A DNA stretch of 64,000 nt from Micromonospora solifontis (GCF_003725545.1 NZ_RJLN01000031.1:1-64000), one strand, 5' to 3'. Counted from the first letter of the stretch, positions 1 through 8,887 are shown. A program made the numbers and translations. The notes: a model not told the origin generated them from the letters alone.

Positions 1-678
1 ACCGGCACCGACCCGGCCACCACGCCGGCCTCCTGGGAGCCGCGGCCCGTCGAGGAGGGCACCCGGCTGATCCTGGTCCGGCACGGCGAGACCGAGCACA
101 CCGTGCAGAAGCGCTACTCGGGACGCGGCGACGTCCCGCTCACCGACCGGGGGCGGGCCCAGGCCGCGGCCACCGCCGCCCGGGTGGCCGCGCTGGCGCC
201 GTCCGTCGCGGCCGTGGTCAGCTCGCCGCTGTCCCGGTGCACGGCGACCGCCGAGGCGGTCGCCGCGCTGGTCGGCAACCCACCGGTACGCCCCGACGAC
301 GACCTGATCGAGTGCGACTTCGGGGTCTGGGAGGGACGCACCTTCGCCGAGGTACGCGAGGGCTGGGCGGGCGAGCTGGACGCCTGGCTCGCCTCCCCGA
401 GGATCGCCCCGCCGCAGGGCGAGTCGTTCGCCGCCGTCGCCGAGCGGACCGGCCGGGCGGTCGAGCGGCTGCGGGACGCGTACCCGGGGGAGACGGTCGT
501 GGTGGTCTCCCACGTCTCGCCGATCAAGCTGGTGCTGCGCGACGCCCTGGCCGCCGGTGACGCCTTCCTGCACCGGCTCTACCTGGACACCGCCGGCGTC
601 TCGGTGCTGGACCTGTACCCCGACGGCGGCGTCGCGGTCCGCTCGGTGAACGACACCGCCCACCTGACCGGGCTCTGA
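1..678 (+). CDS. Bifunctional RNase H/acid phosphatase, C-terminal phosphatase part (5' end outside window)
   Basis: The frame is open from base 1, so the start lies upstream; 225 residues are visible. LILVRHGETEHT carries the RHG catalytic motif of the histidine phosphatase (phosphoglycerate mutase) superfamily, and VVVVSHVSPIK carries the second catalytic histidine. The preceding Pro/Thr/Glu-rich stretch looks like a linker. In actinobacteria this phosphatase is commonly the C-terminal half of an RNase HI fusion (Rv2228c type, whose phosphatase acts on alpha-ribazole phosphate). The fusion is inferred because the RNase H half is off-window. A stand-alone phosphatase remains possible. Its place near panB matches the order remembered from M. 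tuberculosis. Confidence 0.8.
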   Translation, partial: TGTDPATTPASWEPRPVEEGTRLILVRHGETEHTVQKRYSGRGDVPLTDRGRAQAAATAARVAALAPSVAAVVSSPLSRCTATAEAVAALVGNPPVRPDDDLIECDFGVWEGRTFAEVREGWAGELDAWLASPRIAPPQGESFAAVAERTGRAVERLRDAYPGETVVVVSHVSPIKLVLRDALAAGDAFLHRLYLDTAGVSVLDLYPDGGVAVRSVNDTAHLTGL

Positions 679-739
679 GCATCGAGGTCCCTGGGAGCCG
701 CACCGGCCGAGGACGAGCGCTCCTGTTCGGGCCGCTTTC

Positions 740-838
740 GAGCTGATGTCGGCAACGACTCGCCGGGGCGGATGGCGCGCGCGGCGATCCGGCGCCGGGA
801 CGGCCCCGGGCCTGTTGAGTCGTTCGTGACATCAGCTC
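740..838. repeat. Long palindromic intergenic repeat, family A copy 1
   Basis: Arms 740-761 and 817-838 are inverted copies (GAGCTGATGTC..AACGACTC against GAGTCGTT..GACATCAGCTC) around a GC-rich 55-base centre. A second copy with the same arms lies at 26615-26713. It fills much of the gap 679-1025, where I see no gene. It is probably a non-autonomous REP/MITE-like element; transcribed, it would form a long hairpin. Confidence 0.8.
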
Positions 839-1025
839 CACAGGCGGCGGCAAGGGGGCCCAGCCGACCGGGCCGGAGCAGGCCAAGGGGATGACGCCGG
901 CCGTTCGGCGCACGCGGGCCGCCGCTCGGCGCATCACCGTCGTCCGGCTGAACGTGACCGCGCTCACAGGGTCGTAGCCTCCGGCCGTCACATGGCGAGT
1001 TACGACTTTCCCGGAGGTGTGTCAC

Positions 1026-1268
1026 ATGGCTGCACCAGAACCGGAGGCGCCGACAACGGCGCGATCCAGGGCGAAGGACCACAGCCCCTGGAACTGGTTG
1101 CTCTTCCTACCGATCGTGGTGCCGCTGATCCCGGCCTTCTTCAACGCCGACTCACCCCGGCTGTTCGGGTTTCCGCGTTTCTACTGGCTGCAACTGGCCT
1201 GGATCATTCTCGGCGTGGCCACCACCACGCTGGTCTACCAGATGACGAAGAAGCGGGGTGACCGCTGA
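1026..1268 (+). CDS. DUF3311 family small membrane protein, partner of the symporter
   Basis: An 80-residue protein with two hydrophobic segments (about residues 21-41 and 50-69) and a basic C-terminus. DUF3311 proteins are typically encoded just upstream of a sodium:solute symporter and are thought to be an accessory subunit; that is what is seen here. The start is the ATG at 1026, behind GGAGG at 1013-1017 with an 8-base gap. A GTG at 1017 overlaps the ribosome binding site and is less likely. Its TGA shares one base with the ATG of the next gene (TGATG), which suggests translational coupling. Confidence 0.85.
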   Translation: MAAPEPEAPTTARSRAKDHSPWNWLLFLPIVVPLIPAFFNADSPRLFGFPRFYWLQLAWIILGVATTTLVYQMTKKRGDR

Positions 1269-2923
1269 TGTGGCGCGACCACCTCACCGAGATCATCGTC
1301 TTCACGCTGCTCTTCCTGCTGGTCAGTGCGATGGGATTCGTGGCGGCCCGGTGGCGGGCCCCGCGCGACATGGCGCACCTGGACGAGTGGGGGCTGGGCG
1401 GGCGCAACTTCGGCGGCTGGATCACCTGGTTCCTGGTCGGCGGTGACCTCTACACCGCCTACACCTTTGTGGCGGTGCCGGCGCTGATTTTCGGGGCCGG
1501 CGCGATGGGCTTCTTCGCCGTGCCGTACACGATCGTCATCTACCCGATGGTGTTCCTGGTGCTCTGCCGCCTCTGGTCGGTATCCCACCGGCACGGCTAC
1601 GTCACCCCGGCGGACTTCGTCCGCAACCGCTTCGACTCCCCGATCCTCGCGCTGCTGGTCGCGATCACCGGCATCGTGGCGACCATGCCGTACATCGCCC
1701 TGCAGTTGGTCGGCATCGAGTCGGTGCTCAAGACGATGGGCGTGACCGGCGACAACGCGCTCGCGCGGCACCTGCCGATCATCATCGCGTTCGCCATCCT
1801 GGCCGCGTACACGTACCAGTCCGGGCTGCGCGCTCCGGCGCTGATCGCCTTCGTCAAGGACTCGCTGATCTACATCGTGATCCTGGTCGCGGTCATCTAC
1901 CTGCCGTACAAGCTCGGCGGCTGGGGGAGCATCTTCGACGCGGCGGACGCGAAGTTCAAGGCGTCCCCCGCACCGGGGGACGGCATCCTGCTCAACGCCA
2001 ACAACCAGCTCCAGTACGTCACCCTGGCGTTCGGCTCGGCGCTGGCGCTGTTCCTCTACCCGCACAGCATCACCGGAGTGCTGGCCAGCCGGAACCGCGA
2101 CGTGATCAAGCGGAACATGTCCGCGCTGCCGGCGTACAGCCTGCTGCTCGGGTTGATCGCGCTGCTCGGCTACATGGCGATCGCGGCGAAGGTGAAGCCG
2201 CTGCCGGGAGCCTCGGCGGGCAGTGTGGACAGCAACACCGTGGTGCCGCTGCTGTTCGACCAGCAGTTCCCGGACTGGTTCGCGGGCGTCGCGTACGCGG
2301 CCATCGGCATCGGCGCGCTGGTGCCGGCGGCGATCATGTCGATCGCGGCGGCGAACCTGTTCACCCGCAACATCTACAAGGAGTACCTGAAGCGCGACGC
2401 CAGCCCGGCGCAGGAGGCGCAGATCTCGAAGATCACCTCGCTGCTGGTCAAGGTGGGCGCGCTGGCGTTCATCATCTTCCTCGACCCGCAGTTCTCCATC
2501 GACCTGCAGCTCATCGGTGGCGTGATCATCCTCCAGACGCTGCCGGCGGTGGCGCTGGGCCTCTACACCCGCTGGTTCCACCGCGGCGCGCTCATCGCCG
2601 GCTGGGTGGCCGGCATGGGCATGGGCATGTGGATGCTCTACCAGATCGGCAACCCGGCCACCGGCAAGAAGCACTTCGCCGGCTCGGCGTTCCCGCTCTC
2701 CGAGTTCGGCTTCGACACCAAGAAGACGATCTACGTCGGGATCGTGGCGGTGCTGGTCAACCTGGCCGTGGCCGCGCTGCTCACCCTGGTCCTGCGGGCG
2801 GCGAAGGTGGCCGACGGGGTGGACGGCACCACCCCGGACGACTACTTCGCCGACGAGGGCGACCCCCGGGTCACCCCCGGCACCGAACGCGACGCCGACT
2901 CCGCCCGGGAGCCCGTCGCCTGA
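1268..2923 (+). CDS. Sodium:solute symporter, monocarboxylate (MctP-like) type
   Basis: 551 residues with about 13 hydrophobic segments, the usual size for the SSS family. The N-terminal EWGLGGRNFGGW and YVTPADFVRNRF segments are typical of the family. SSS proteins paired with DUF3311 resemble MctP/MctC carriers for acetate, pyruvate or propionate; the substrate is inferred and cannot be read from the sequence. The C-terminal 40 residues are acidic and polar, so probably cytoplasmic. It overlaps the DUF3311 gene by one base and ends just before a hairpin shared with the convergent marR gene. Confidence 0.9.
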   Translation: MWRDHLTEIIVFTLLFLLVSAMGFVAARWRAPRDMAHLDEWGLGGRNFGGWITWFLVGGDLYTAYTFVAVPALIFGAGAMGFFAVPYTIVIYPMVFLVLCRLWSVSHRHGYVTPADFVRNRFDSPILALLVAITGIVATMPYIALQLVGIESVLKTMGVTGDNALARHLPIIIAFAILAAYTYQSGLRAPALIAFVKDSLIYIVILVAVIYLPYKLGGWGSIFDAADAKFKASPAPGDGILLNANNQLQYVTLAFGSALALFLYPHSITGVLASRNRDVIKRNMSALPAYSLLLGLIALLGYMAIAAKVKPLPGASAGSVDSNTVVPLLFDQQFPDWFAGVAYAAIGIGALVPAAIMSIAAANLFTRNIYKEYLKRDASPAQEAQISKITSLLVKVGALAFIIFLDPQFSIDLQLIGGVIILQTLPAVALGLYTRWFHRGALIAGWVAGMGMGMWMLYQIGNPATGKKHFAGSAFPLSEFGFDTKKTIYVGIVAVLVNLAVAALLTLVLRAAKVADGVDGTTPDDYFADEGDPRVTPGTERDADSAREPVA

Positions 2924-2927
2924 ACCC

Positions 2928-2973
2928 ACGAGGCCCCCGGTGTGCCGATCGCGCGGCGCCCCGGGGACCTCGT
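2928..2973. terminator. Hairpin between symporter and marR genes
   Basis: Arms 2928-2940 and 2961-2973 pair (ACGAGGCCCCCGG with CCGGGGACCTCGT, one mismatch) between two convergent genes. There is no U-tract, as is usual for high-GC actinomycetes. It probably ends transcription from both sides. Confidence 0.6.
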
Positions 2974-2980
2974 CGTGTGC

Positions 2981-3448
2981 TCAGCGGGGCCGGTTGCGCG
3001 CGTCCAGGGCCTCGTTGAGGCGGTGCAGCAGGTCGGCGAGGGTGCCCCGGTCGTCGGGGGACCAGTTGGCCAGGATGTCGCCGTAGAGCCGGGTGCGGGC
3101 CGCCTGCACCGCGGCCATCCGCTGCAGGCCGGCGGGGGTGGGCGAGATCACGGTGCCGCGCCCGTCGGCCGGGTCGGGGGTACGCGCGATCAGGCCGTCC
3201 CGGTGCATCGCGGAGACCTGCCGGGTGACCGTGGAGCCGTCCAGGTTCAGCCGGGCGGCCAGGGCCGACACGTTCTGCGGGCCGGCCTTGTCCAGGTGCC
3301 GCAGGATCACGTACGCGGCGCGGTCCAGCACCCGGTGCTCGGCGGTGCCGGTGGCCCGGCGGGTCGCCTCGCCCAGCCGCATGAGCAGCGCGACCTCCGT
3401 CTCGATCCGGCCGAGTGTGATCTCTTCCGCAGTGGCGTCGTCGCTCAT
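2981..3448 (-). CDS. MarR family transcriptional regulator
   Basis: 155 residues from the ATG at 3448; longer readings would run through the operator. The winged helix spans about residues 35-110: an RAAYVILRHLDKAG helix, NVSALAARLNLDGSTVTRQVSAMHRDGL as the recognition helix, and a DPADGRG wing. It is divergent from the MFS gene at 3504, and the short gap holds two dyads that fit a MarR operator. The likely role is repression of the transporter gene and its own gene until a ligand, probably a transported small molecule, binds. Confidence 0.9.
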   Translation of the reverse strand: MSDDATAEEITLGRIETEVALLMRLGEATRRATGTAEHRVLDRAAYVILRHLDKAGPQNVSALAARLNLDGSTVTRQVSAMHRDGLIARTPDPADGRGTVISPTPAGLQRMAAVQAARTRLYGDILANWSPDDRGTLADLLHRLNEALDARNRPR

Positions 3449-3487
3449 AGCTGTATGATACAACTGAATTACCTGTACGATACAGCT
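3449..3487. promoter_or_regulatory. Probable MarR operator pair in divergent promoter
   Basis: AGCTGTATGATACA (3449-3462) and TGTACGATACAGCT (3474-3487) are inverted with respect to each other. Each also contains a small internal dyad (TGTAT-G-ATACA and TGTA-CGA-TACA). The 39-bp unit begins next to the marR start codon and ends 16 bases before the MFS start, so a bound dimer pair could block both genes. It is AT-rich compared with its surroundings. Confidence 0.75.
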
Positions 3488-3503
3488 ATCTGGGAGGCGC
3501 GGA

Positions 3504-4736
3504 GTGGATCGGCGATCCGAACCCAACCGCAGTGCCATCTACGCCACCACGCTGGTGGCCTTCCTCGCCATCGCCGGCATCGCCGTGGTGGACCCGATCC
3601 TGCCCGCCATCGGCGAGGCCATCGGGGTCACCGCCTGGCAGGTCGAGCTGCTGTTCACCGCGTACATCGCGGTGATGGCGGTCGGCATGATCCCGGCGAC
3701 CCTGGCCAGCGGGAGGTTCGGCTTCAAACCCGTGCTGATCACCGGCGTCTCGGTGGTCGGCCTGGCCGCGATCCTCGCCTCGTTCAGCAACGACATCGTG
3801 CAGCTCTCCGCGCTGCGCGGCGTCTGGGGACTGGGCAACGCGATGTTCTTCGCCACCGCCATGGTGGTGCTGGTCAACCTCGCCAACGACCGGGAATGGG
3901 TGGTCGGCCTCTTCGAGACCGCGCTCGGCCTCGGCTTCGCCGTCGGCCCGCTGCTCGGCGGCCTGCTCGGCGAGGTGAGCTGGCGGCTGCCCTTCTTCGT
4001 CTGCGGCGTGTTCATGGTGCTGGCGCTCGCCGTCGCCGCGCGCAAGCTGCGCGAGCCGGCCCGCAAGCAGGCCCCGGTACGCGTCGGCCAGATCTTCTCC
4101 ACCTACCGCAAGCCGGCGTTCATCACCCTCTGCGTGGTCACCGCCGCCTACAACTTCGTCTTCTTCGTGGTGCTCGGCTACACCCCGCTGTACCTGCACC
4201 TCGACGTCATCCCGCTGGGGCTGGCCTTCACCGGCTGGGGCCTCGGCCTGGCCGCCGGCATCCTGCTCGTCGGCCACCGGCTGGCGCACCGGATCGGCGC
4301 GGTGCAGACCGTCGGTGTGGCCATCGCCGGCCTGCTGGTCTGCATGGTCCTCTTCGCCACCTCCACCGGCACCGCCATGTCGCTGGTGGTCCTGGTGCTC
4401 GCCGGCCTGTTCATGGGCCTGGCCAACGCCAACCTCACCGACCTGGCGCTCGGCCTCGGCTCCAGCGACCGGCGGGTCGCCACCGGCGCGTTCAACCTGG
4501 TGCGCTGGGGCGCCGCCGCACCGGCCCCGATCATCGCCGGCAAGCTCGCCGAGCACGGGCTGGCCCTGCCGTTCTGGGTCGGCTTCGGGGTGCTCGCCGT
4601 CGGCGTGCTGGTCTACCTCGCCTTCGCGCACGTGATGGCCGCCGGCTACGGCGAGCGGGTGCTCTGGTCGCGGTGGAACTCGGCCGCCCGGCGCAACGAG
4701 CACGCCCCCGAGGAGCCGGTCGGCGAGGCGTACTGA
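3504..4736 (+). CDS. MFS drug-type transporter under MarR control
   Basis: 410 residues with about 12 hydrophobic segments, fitting the DHA1 branch of the major facilitator superfamily. The N-terminal VDPILPAIGEAIG and the GRFGFKPVLITG loop match the family's motif-D and motif-A regions. The GTG start at 3504 follows GGGAGG at 3492-3497. Divergence from marR with a shared operator suggests inducible efflux of a toxic small molecule; the substrate is unknown. Confidence 0.88.
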   Translation: MDRRSEPNRSAIYATTLVAFLAIAGIAVVDPILPAIGEAIGVTAWQVELLFTAYIAVMAVGMIPATLASGRFGFKPVLITGVSVVGLAAILASFSNDIVQLSALRGVWGLGNAMFFATAMVVLVNLANDREWVVGLFETALGLGFAVGPLLGGLLGEVSWRLPFFVCGVFMVLALAVAARKLREPARKQAPVRVGQIFSTYRKPAFITLCVVTAAYNFVFFVVLGYTPLYLHLDVIPLGLAFTGWGLGLAAGILLVGHRLAHRIGAVQTVGVAIAGLLVCMVLFATSTGTAMSLVVLVLAGLFMGLANANLTDLALGLGSSDRRVATGAFNLVRWGAAAPAPIIAGKLAEHGLALPFWVGFGVLAVGVLVYLAFAHVMAAGYGERVLWSRWNSAARRNEHAPEEPVGEAY

Positions 4737-4747
4737 GCCCGGGCGGC

Positions 4748-5509
4748 TCAGCGCAGGGCGCGGTAGAGCAGGTAGAGACCGATCACCGTGCCGAACACCA
4801 CGATCATGGCCTTCAGCAGCACCGGCGGCAGCCGGCGGACCAACCGGGCGCCCGCGTACCCACCGACCAGGGTGGCCGGCGCGACCACCGCGACCGCCGC
4901 CCAGTCCACCGGGCCGAAGAGCGAGAACACCACCAGCGTGGTCAGCCCCACCACGGCGGAGAGCAGATTCTTGATCGCGCTCACCCGGGCCAGGGTGGTG
5001 TCCAGCACCAGGGCCAGCCCGGCCACCAGCATCACGCCGAGCGCGGCGCCGAAGTAACCGCCGTACACCGAGCCGAGCCCGACCATCGCCTGGACCGTGA
5101 CCGTCCGGCGGCGCGGGCTGAGGTCGGCCGGGTGGCCGACCAGCCGGCGCAGCGGATCCTGGAAGGCGAGCACGGCGGTCGCGCCCAGCACCAGGAACGG
5201 CACCACCAGTTCGAACGCCCGCGCCGGGGTGGCCAGTAGCAGCACGCAGCCGACCAGCGTGCCCGCGATCGTGGTGGGGATCAGCAGCGCCACCCGGCGG
5301 GCCGGCGGCAGATCCGGGTAGCTGCCCGCCACACTCGCCACGTAGCCGGGGAAGACCGACACCGAGTTGCTGACGTTCGCCGGGACCGGGGGCAGGCCGG
5401 TGGCGATCAGTGCCGGGAAGGTGATCAGGGAGCCGCCCCCGGCCACCGCGTTCACCGTGCCCGCGGCGAGACCGGCGGCGAGCAGGAGCGCGGCGTCGGA
5501 GAGGTTCAT
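4748..5509 (-). CDS. TauE/SafE family sulfite or sulfoacetate exporter-like permease
   Basis: 253 residues, almost wholly hydrophobic. GTVNAVAGGGSLITFPAL near the N-terminus and GYVGA/GYAGARL-like repeats near the ends of the two halves are characteristic of TauE/SafE (UPF0721) proteins. The family exports organosulfur anions or sulfite in studied cases, but members of this size in actinomycetes are mostly uncharacterised. It converges with the MFS gene with only 11 bases between them. Confidence 0.88.
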   Translation of the reverse strand: MNLSDAALLLAAGLAAGTVNAVAGGGSLITFPALIATGLPPVPANVSNSVSVFPGYVASVAGSYPDLPPARRVALLIPTTIAGTLVGCVLLLATPARAFELVVPFLVLGATAVLAFQDPLRRLVGHPADLSPRRRTVTVQAMVGLGSVYGGYFGAALGVMLVAGLALVLDTTLARVSAIKNLLSAVVGLTTLVVFSLFGPVDWAAVAVVAPATLVGGYAGARLVRRLPPVLLKAMIVVFGTVIGLYLLYRALR

Positions 5510-5632
5510 GGTTACCGGAGGCTAGTACGACCGGGCCGGAACTCAACTTTTCGCTACCCTGCCGCGTCGTTCCCTGCGACCGGACCGCACGAAGGGAGCG
5601 AGCCGTGCATCGTCACGACGGGGGGTCGGCCG

Positions 5633-6142
5633 GTGGATGACCCGGAGTTCCGCGAGTTCGTGCAGGCCCGCTACACGGACCTGCTGCGCACCGCGTACCT
5701 GCTGACCGGCAACCGGGACGCCGCGCAGGACCTGGTGCACGAGGCGCTGCTGAAGGTGATGCGGCACTGGCGGCGGGTCGACGAACCGATCGCGTACGTG
5801 CGGCGGGCCATGGTGAACGAACGGACCAGCCGCTGGCGGCGGGTCGGGCTGCGCGAACTGCTCACCTCGACGGTGCCGGACCGGGCCGGCCCGGACAGTA
5901 CCGACGGGGTGGCCGTCCGGGACGAACTGCTCGCCGCGCTGGACCGGCTGCCGGTCCGGATGCGCACCGTGCTGGTGCTGCGCTACTGGGAGGACCTGCC
6001 CGAGGCGGAGGTGGCCGCGGTCATGGACTGCTCCCTCGGCACGGTGAAGAGCCAGGCGGCCCGCGGGCTGGCCCGGCTGCGCGAGGTGCTGGCGGCGTCG
6101 CGGCCGAAGATGGCCGGCGGATTGCTGGGGGAGCGGGCATGA
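5633..6142 (+). CDS. SigE family (ECF) RNA polymerase sigma factor
   Basis: 169 residues. Region 2 covers about residues 8-75 (AYLLTGNRDAAQDLVHEALLKVM). Region 4 covers about 103-155 (LPVRMRTVLVLRYWEDLPEAEVAAVM then GTVKSQAARGLARLR). It is the SigE subfamily abundant in actinomycetes. The GTG at 5633 has only weak upstream G-rich sequence, so the exact start is uncertain. It overlaps the next gene by four bases (ATGA), which ties them into one operon. Confidence 0.92.
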   Translation: MDDPEFREFVQARYTDLLRTAYLLTGNRDAAQDLVHEALLKVMRHWRRVDEPIAYVRRAMVNERTSRWRRVGLRELLTSTVPDRAGPDSTDGVAVRDELLAALDRLPVRMRTVLVLRYWEDLPEAEVAAVMDCSLGTVKSQAARGLARLREVLAASRPKMAGGLLGERA

Positions 6143-7587
6143 GTGTGGACGAACTGCGGGCCGGGCTGGCCCGGATCGCCGGCACGGTGGTGCCGGACCC
6201 CGACCCGTACACGCTGGTGCTGCGGCACGCACGGCGGCGCCGGCGGCGCCGGTTCGCCGGCCTGGTGGCGGCGGTGGCCGCGCTCCTCGCGGCGGCGCTG
6301 ACCGCGCCCGTGGCGCTCACCGCCGCCGACCGGCACGACCGGGCCGACGACCTGCCGCTCGGCCACGGCCATCCGGTCGACTCGCCGTGGGGTTGGCGCC
6401 TGCTCGACTCGCCGACCCGGGGCAGCCTGGCCGGGGACAAAGCCTTCCTGGCCGAGGTGGTCCGGCTCTTCGACCGCCGGCGCGCGGAGCTGCGCATGGC
6501 CGCGGACCTGCCGACGGTGAAGGTGCTCTTCGCCGACGACTCCGCCGGTGTCCGGCAGGTGGTCGTGGCGTACCGCTCGGCGACCGCCGCGGCACTGGTC
6601 AGCCGGGAGGGCCCGGTGGGAGCGTCCCCGGTCCGACTGCTGGGCGGCGACGGGATGAGCAACGGACGGGCGGACCCGTTCAGCCTGCTCACCGCCGTCG
6701 CCGGCACGGTCGGCGACCAGCGGCAGTGGTTGCTCGGCCTCGCCCCGGCCGGCTGCCGCATCTCCCTCGGCCGCGCCGCGTACGCCGGGCAGTCCACCCT
6801 GCGCCGGACCTGGCAGCTGGTGAACACCGACGGGTACGTCCTGCTCGAGCAGGACGTGGCCGGCGGCTGGTGGCGGGTCGAGTGCGACGGCAGGATCCGC
6901 CACGAGGGCCCGATCTGGGTCGCCGACACGGAGGGGCGCGGCAACGCCGACGGGTCGTATCCGACCGACGGCCGCTGGGCGCCGGCCGCCGACCCGCCCA
7001 ACCCCACCGTGGCCCGGCAGGCCGGCCGGGTCTACCGGGCCCTGGCCGGCCAGGCCGGCCTGATCGACGCCGGGCCGGTGATCCGCTGGTCCGGCCGGCT
7101 CGACGCCGCGGGCGGCGAGGCGGTGCTGCTCGCCGCCGTCGCTCGGGTGGGCCCCACCCTGCTCCAGGTGGGCGGCACCGGCGCCGCTCCGCTGGTGGCC
7201 GACGCCACGGCCCGGGATCCCGCCCCGACCGACACGGTGCCGGCTCCGGAGCCGTTGCGGTCGCCGCTGGTCAGCACCGGATACGGCCCGGCGTACGACC
7301 TGGTGGCGGCCCGGGTGCCGGTCCGCGACGGCGAACGGGCCGTGCTGGGCGGACAGTTGCTGGTGGTGCCGCGCAAGGGCGTGGTCCGGGTCGAGGCGGT
7401 CGTCGACGGCACGGTCCGGGCCAGCGCTCCGGTGACCGGCGGCGCCGCCCTGCTCACCCTGCCGGTCGGGAGCACGGTCACGCTGCGCGGGCTCGACCGG
7501 GACGGCGTGGTGCGCTGCTCGGGGCCGCTGCGCGAGCCGGCGGCGGGCGAGCGCCTCTTCAACGAGCCGCTCGTCTCCGCCTGGTAG
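6139..7587 (+). CDS. Membrane-anchored protein coupled to the SigE-type sigma factor (possible anti-sigma)
   Basis: 482 residues. A short cytoplasmic N-terminus (about 1-36) ends in an Arg tract, followed by one membrane segment (about 37-62) and a large extracytoplasmic part with no domain I recognise. Overlap with the sigma gene and this topology suggest a regulator that holds or senses for the sigma factor, but no classical zinc anti-sigma motif (HxxxCxxC) is present in the short cytoplasmic part. It could instead be a co-expressed sensor or lipoprotein-like protein. Function is inferred from context only. Confidence 0.6.
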   Translation: MSVDELRAGLARIAGTVVPDPDPYTLVLRHARRRRRRRFAGLVAAVAALLAAALTAPVALTAADRHDRADDLPLGHGHPVDSPWGWRLLDSPTRGSLAGDKAFLAEVVRLFDRRRAELRMAADLPTVKVLFADDSAGVRQVVVAYRSATAAALVSREGPVGASPVRLLGGDGMSNGRADPFSLLTAVAGTVGDQRQWLLGLAPAGCRISLGRAAYAGQSTLRRTWQLVNTDGYVLLEQDVAGGWWRVECDGRIRHEGPIWVADTEGRGNADGSYPTDGRWAPAADPPNPTVARQAGRVYRALAGQAGLIDAGPVIRWSGRLDAAGGEAVLLAAVARVGPTLLQVGGTGAAPLVADATARDPAPTDTVPAPEPLRSPLVSTGYGPAYDLVAARVPVRDGERAVLGGQLLVVPRKGVVRVEAVVDGTVRASAPVTGGAALLTLPVGSTVTLRGLDRDGVVRCSGPLREPAAGERLFNEPLVSAW

Positions 7588-7718
7588 ACCGACGGCGCTC
7601 GGGCGGAAGCGGCCGGTCCTGGCCACTCCCGCCTGGCCCGCCGTCGGGCGCTCGGCGGTGCGGCTCGTCACCGTCGGCAGAGCGTCCGGACACGCCGCCG
7701 CAGGACCGGGCCGGCGCG

Positions 7719-7736
7719 GTATACCACCCGTATACT
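7719..7736 (+). promoter_or_regulatory. Leaderless promoter with paired GTATAC dyads
   Basis: Two perfect GTATAC palindromes (7719-7724 and 7730-7735) have centres 11 bp apart, about one helical turn. TATACT at 7731-7736 is a good -10 hexamer and lies 7 bases before the ATG at 7744, so the transcript probably begins at the start codon. The dyads are suited to autoregulation by the ribbon-helix-helix-like antitoxin encoded next. Confidence 0.65.
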
Positions 7737-7743
7737 TCGTGGC

Positions 7744-8028
7744 ATGGACACGACCATCAAGGTGGACGCCGAGGTGCGGGACCGGCTGACGGTGCTCGCC
7801 CGGGAGCGGGGTATCAGCATGCGCGACCTGGTGGCGGAGTTCGCGCGGGCGACGCCGACCCGGGAGGAACTCCGGGAGCGTGCCGCCAGGGCGGAGGCCT
7901 ACCTACGGTCGCGTCTCGCGCCCCAGCTCGACGACGAGGACCTGGCCCGTGCTGAGGGCGTGTGGGCGGCCATCGAGTCGGGTGACGCACCGGAGAGCCT
8001 TGCCGAACCTCGCAGACGGGTCGCGTGA
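7744..8028 (+). CDS. Ribbon-helix-helix-like antitoxin candidate
   Basis: 94 residues. TIKVDAEVRDRLTVLARERG followed by SMRDLVAEFA has the beta-helix-helix pattern of RHH antitoxins. The C-terminal half is charged and helical, as expected for a toxin-binding tail. The gene starts without a leader and is followed after three bases by a PIN-like gene. It probably represses its own promoter through the GTATAC sites. No experimental relative comes to mind. Confidence 0.65.
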   Translation: MDTTIKVDAEVRDRLTVLARERGISMRDLVAEFARATPTREELRERAARAEAYLRSRLAPQLDDEDLARAEGVWAAIESGDAPESLAEPRRRVA

Positions 8029-8031
8029 GGC

Positions 8032-8412
8032 GTGCACGGTGTCGTGTTCGACCACACCGCTCTGCTGGCGTTCGGGGCCGGCCATCAGCTCCTGTCGGCC
8101 CTGGTCGTTCGCGCGCACGGTGAGCACGGTAGGCGGCTGTTCGTGCCGGCCCTCTGCCTGGCCCGCGCCATTGCCCACCGTCCGGCGCTGGGCGAGCACA
8201 TCGGCGCGCTACCGATGATCGATGTCGCCGAGCTGCGTTACTCGGGCGCGCTCGCCGTGGGGCAGCTGGTGAAGCAGGGCGTGGACTGGCAACTGGCCCA
8301 CGCGGTGGTGGTCGGCCGCCCTGCCCCCGAGTGGCCCGAGGGCCGTCCGGTGCTGACCGAGTCGCCGAAGGCGTATGCCGGGCTGGGCGTCGTGACGATC
8401 GACATCGGCTGA
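8032..8412 (+). CDS. PIN-domain-like protein, degenerate VapC-type toxin
   Basis: 126 residues. VVFDHTALLAF with an early Asp, a LFVPALCLARA helix and the ending PVLTESPKAYAGLGVVTIDI follow the fold order of VapC PIN ribonucleases. The later acidic residues are altered, however: the usual D-A-x motif reads QLAHAVVVG and the usual LTADP reads LTESP. Catalysis may therefore be lost or changed. The GTG at 8032 is the upstream start, with another GTG at 8044. It pairs with the antitoxin-like gene directly upstream. Confidence 0.6.
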   Translation: MHGVVFDHTALLAFGAGHQLLSALVVRAHGEHGRRLFVPALCLARAIAHRPALGEHIGALPMIDVAELRYSGALAVGQLVKQGVDWQLAHAVVVGRPAPEWPEGRPVLTESPKAYAGLGVVTIDIG

Positions 8413-8464
8413 GCGACCGCCGGGTGGGAAATGAGCGCGGTGACCGCGTCGTTAGGATGAGTGC

Positions 8465-8887
<423 letters not shown>

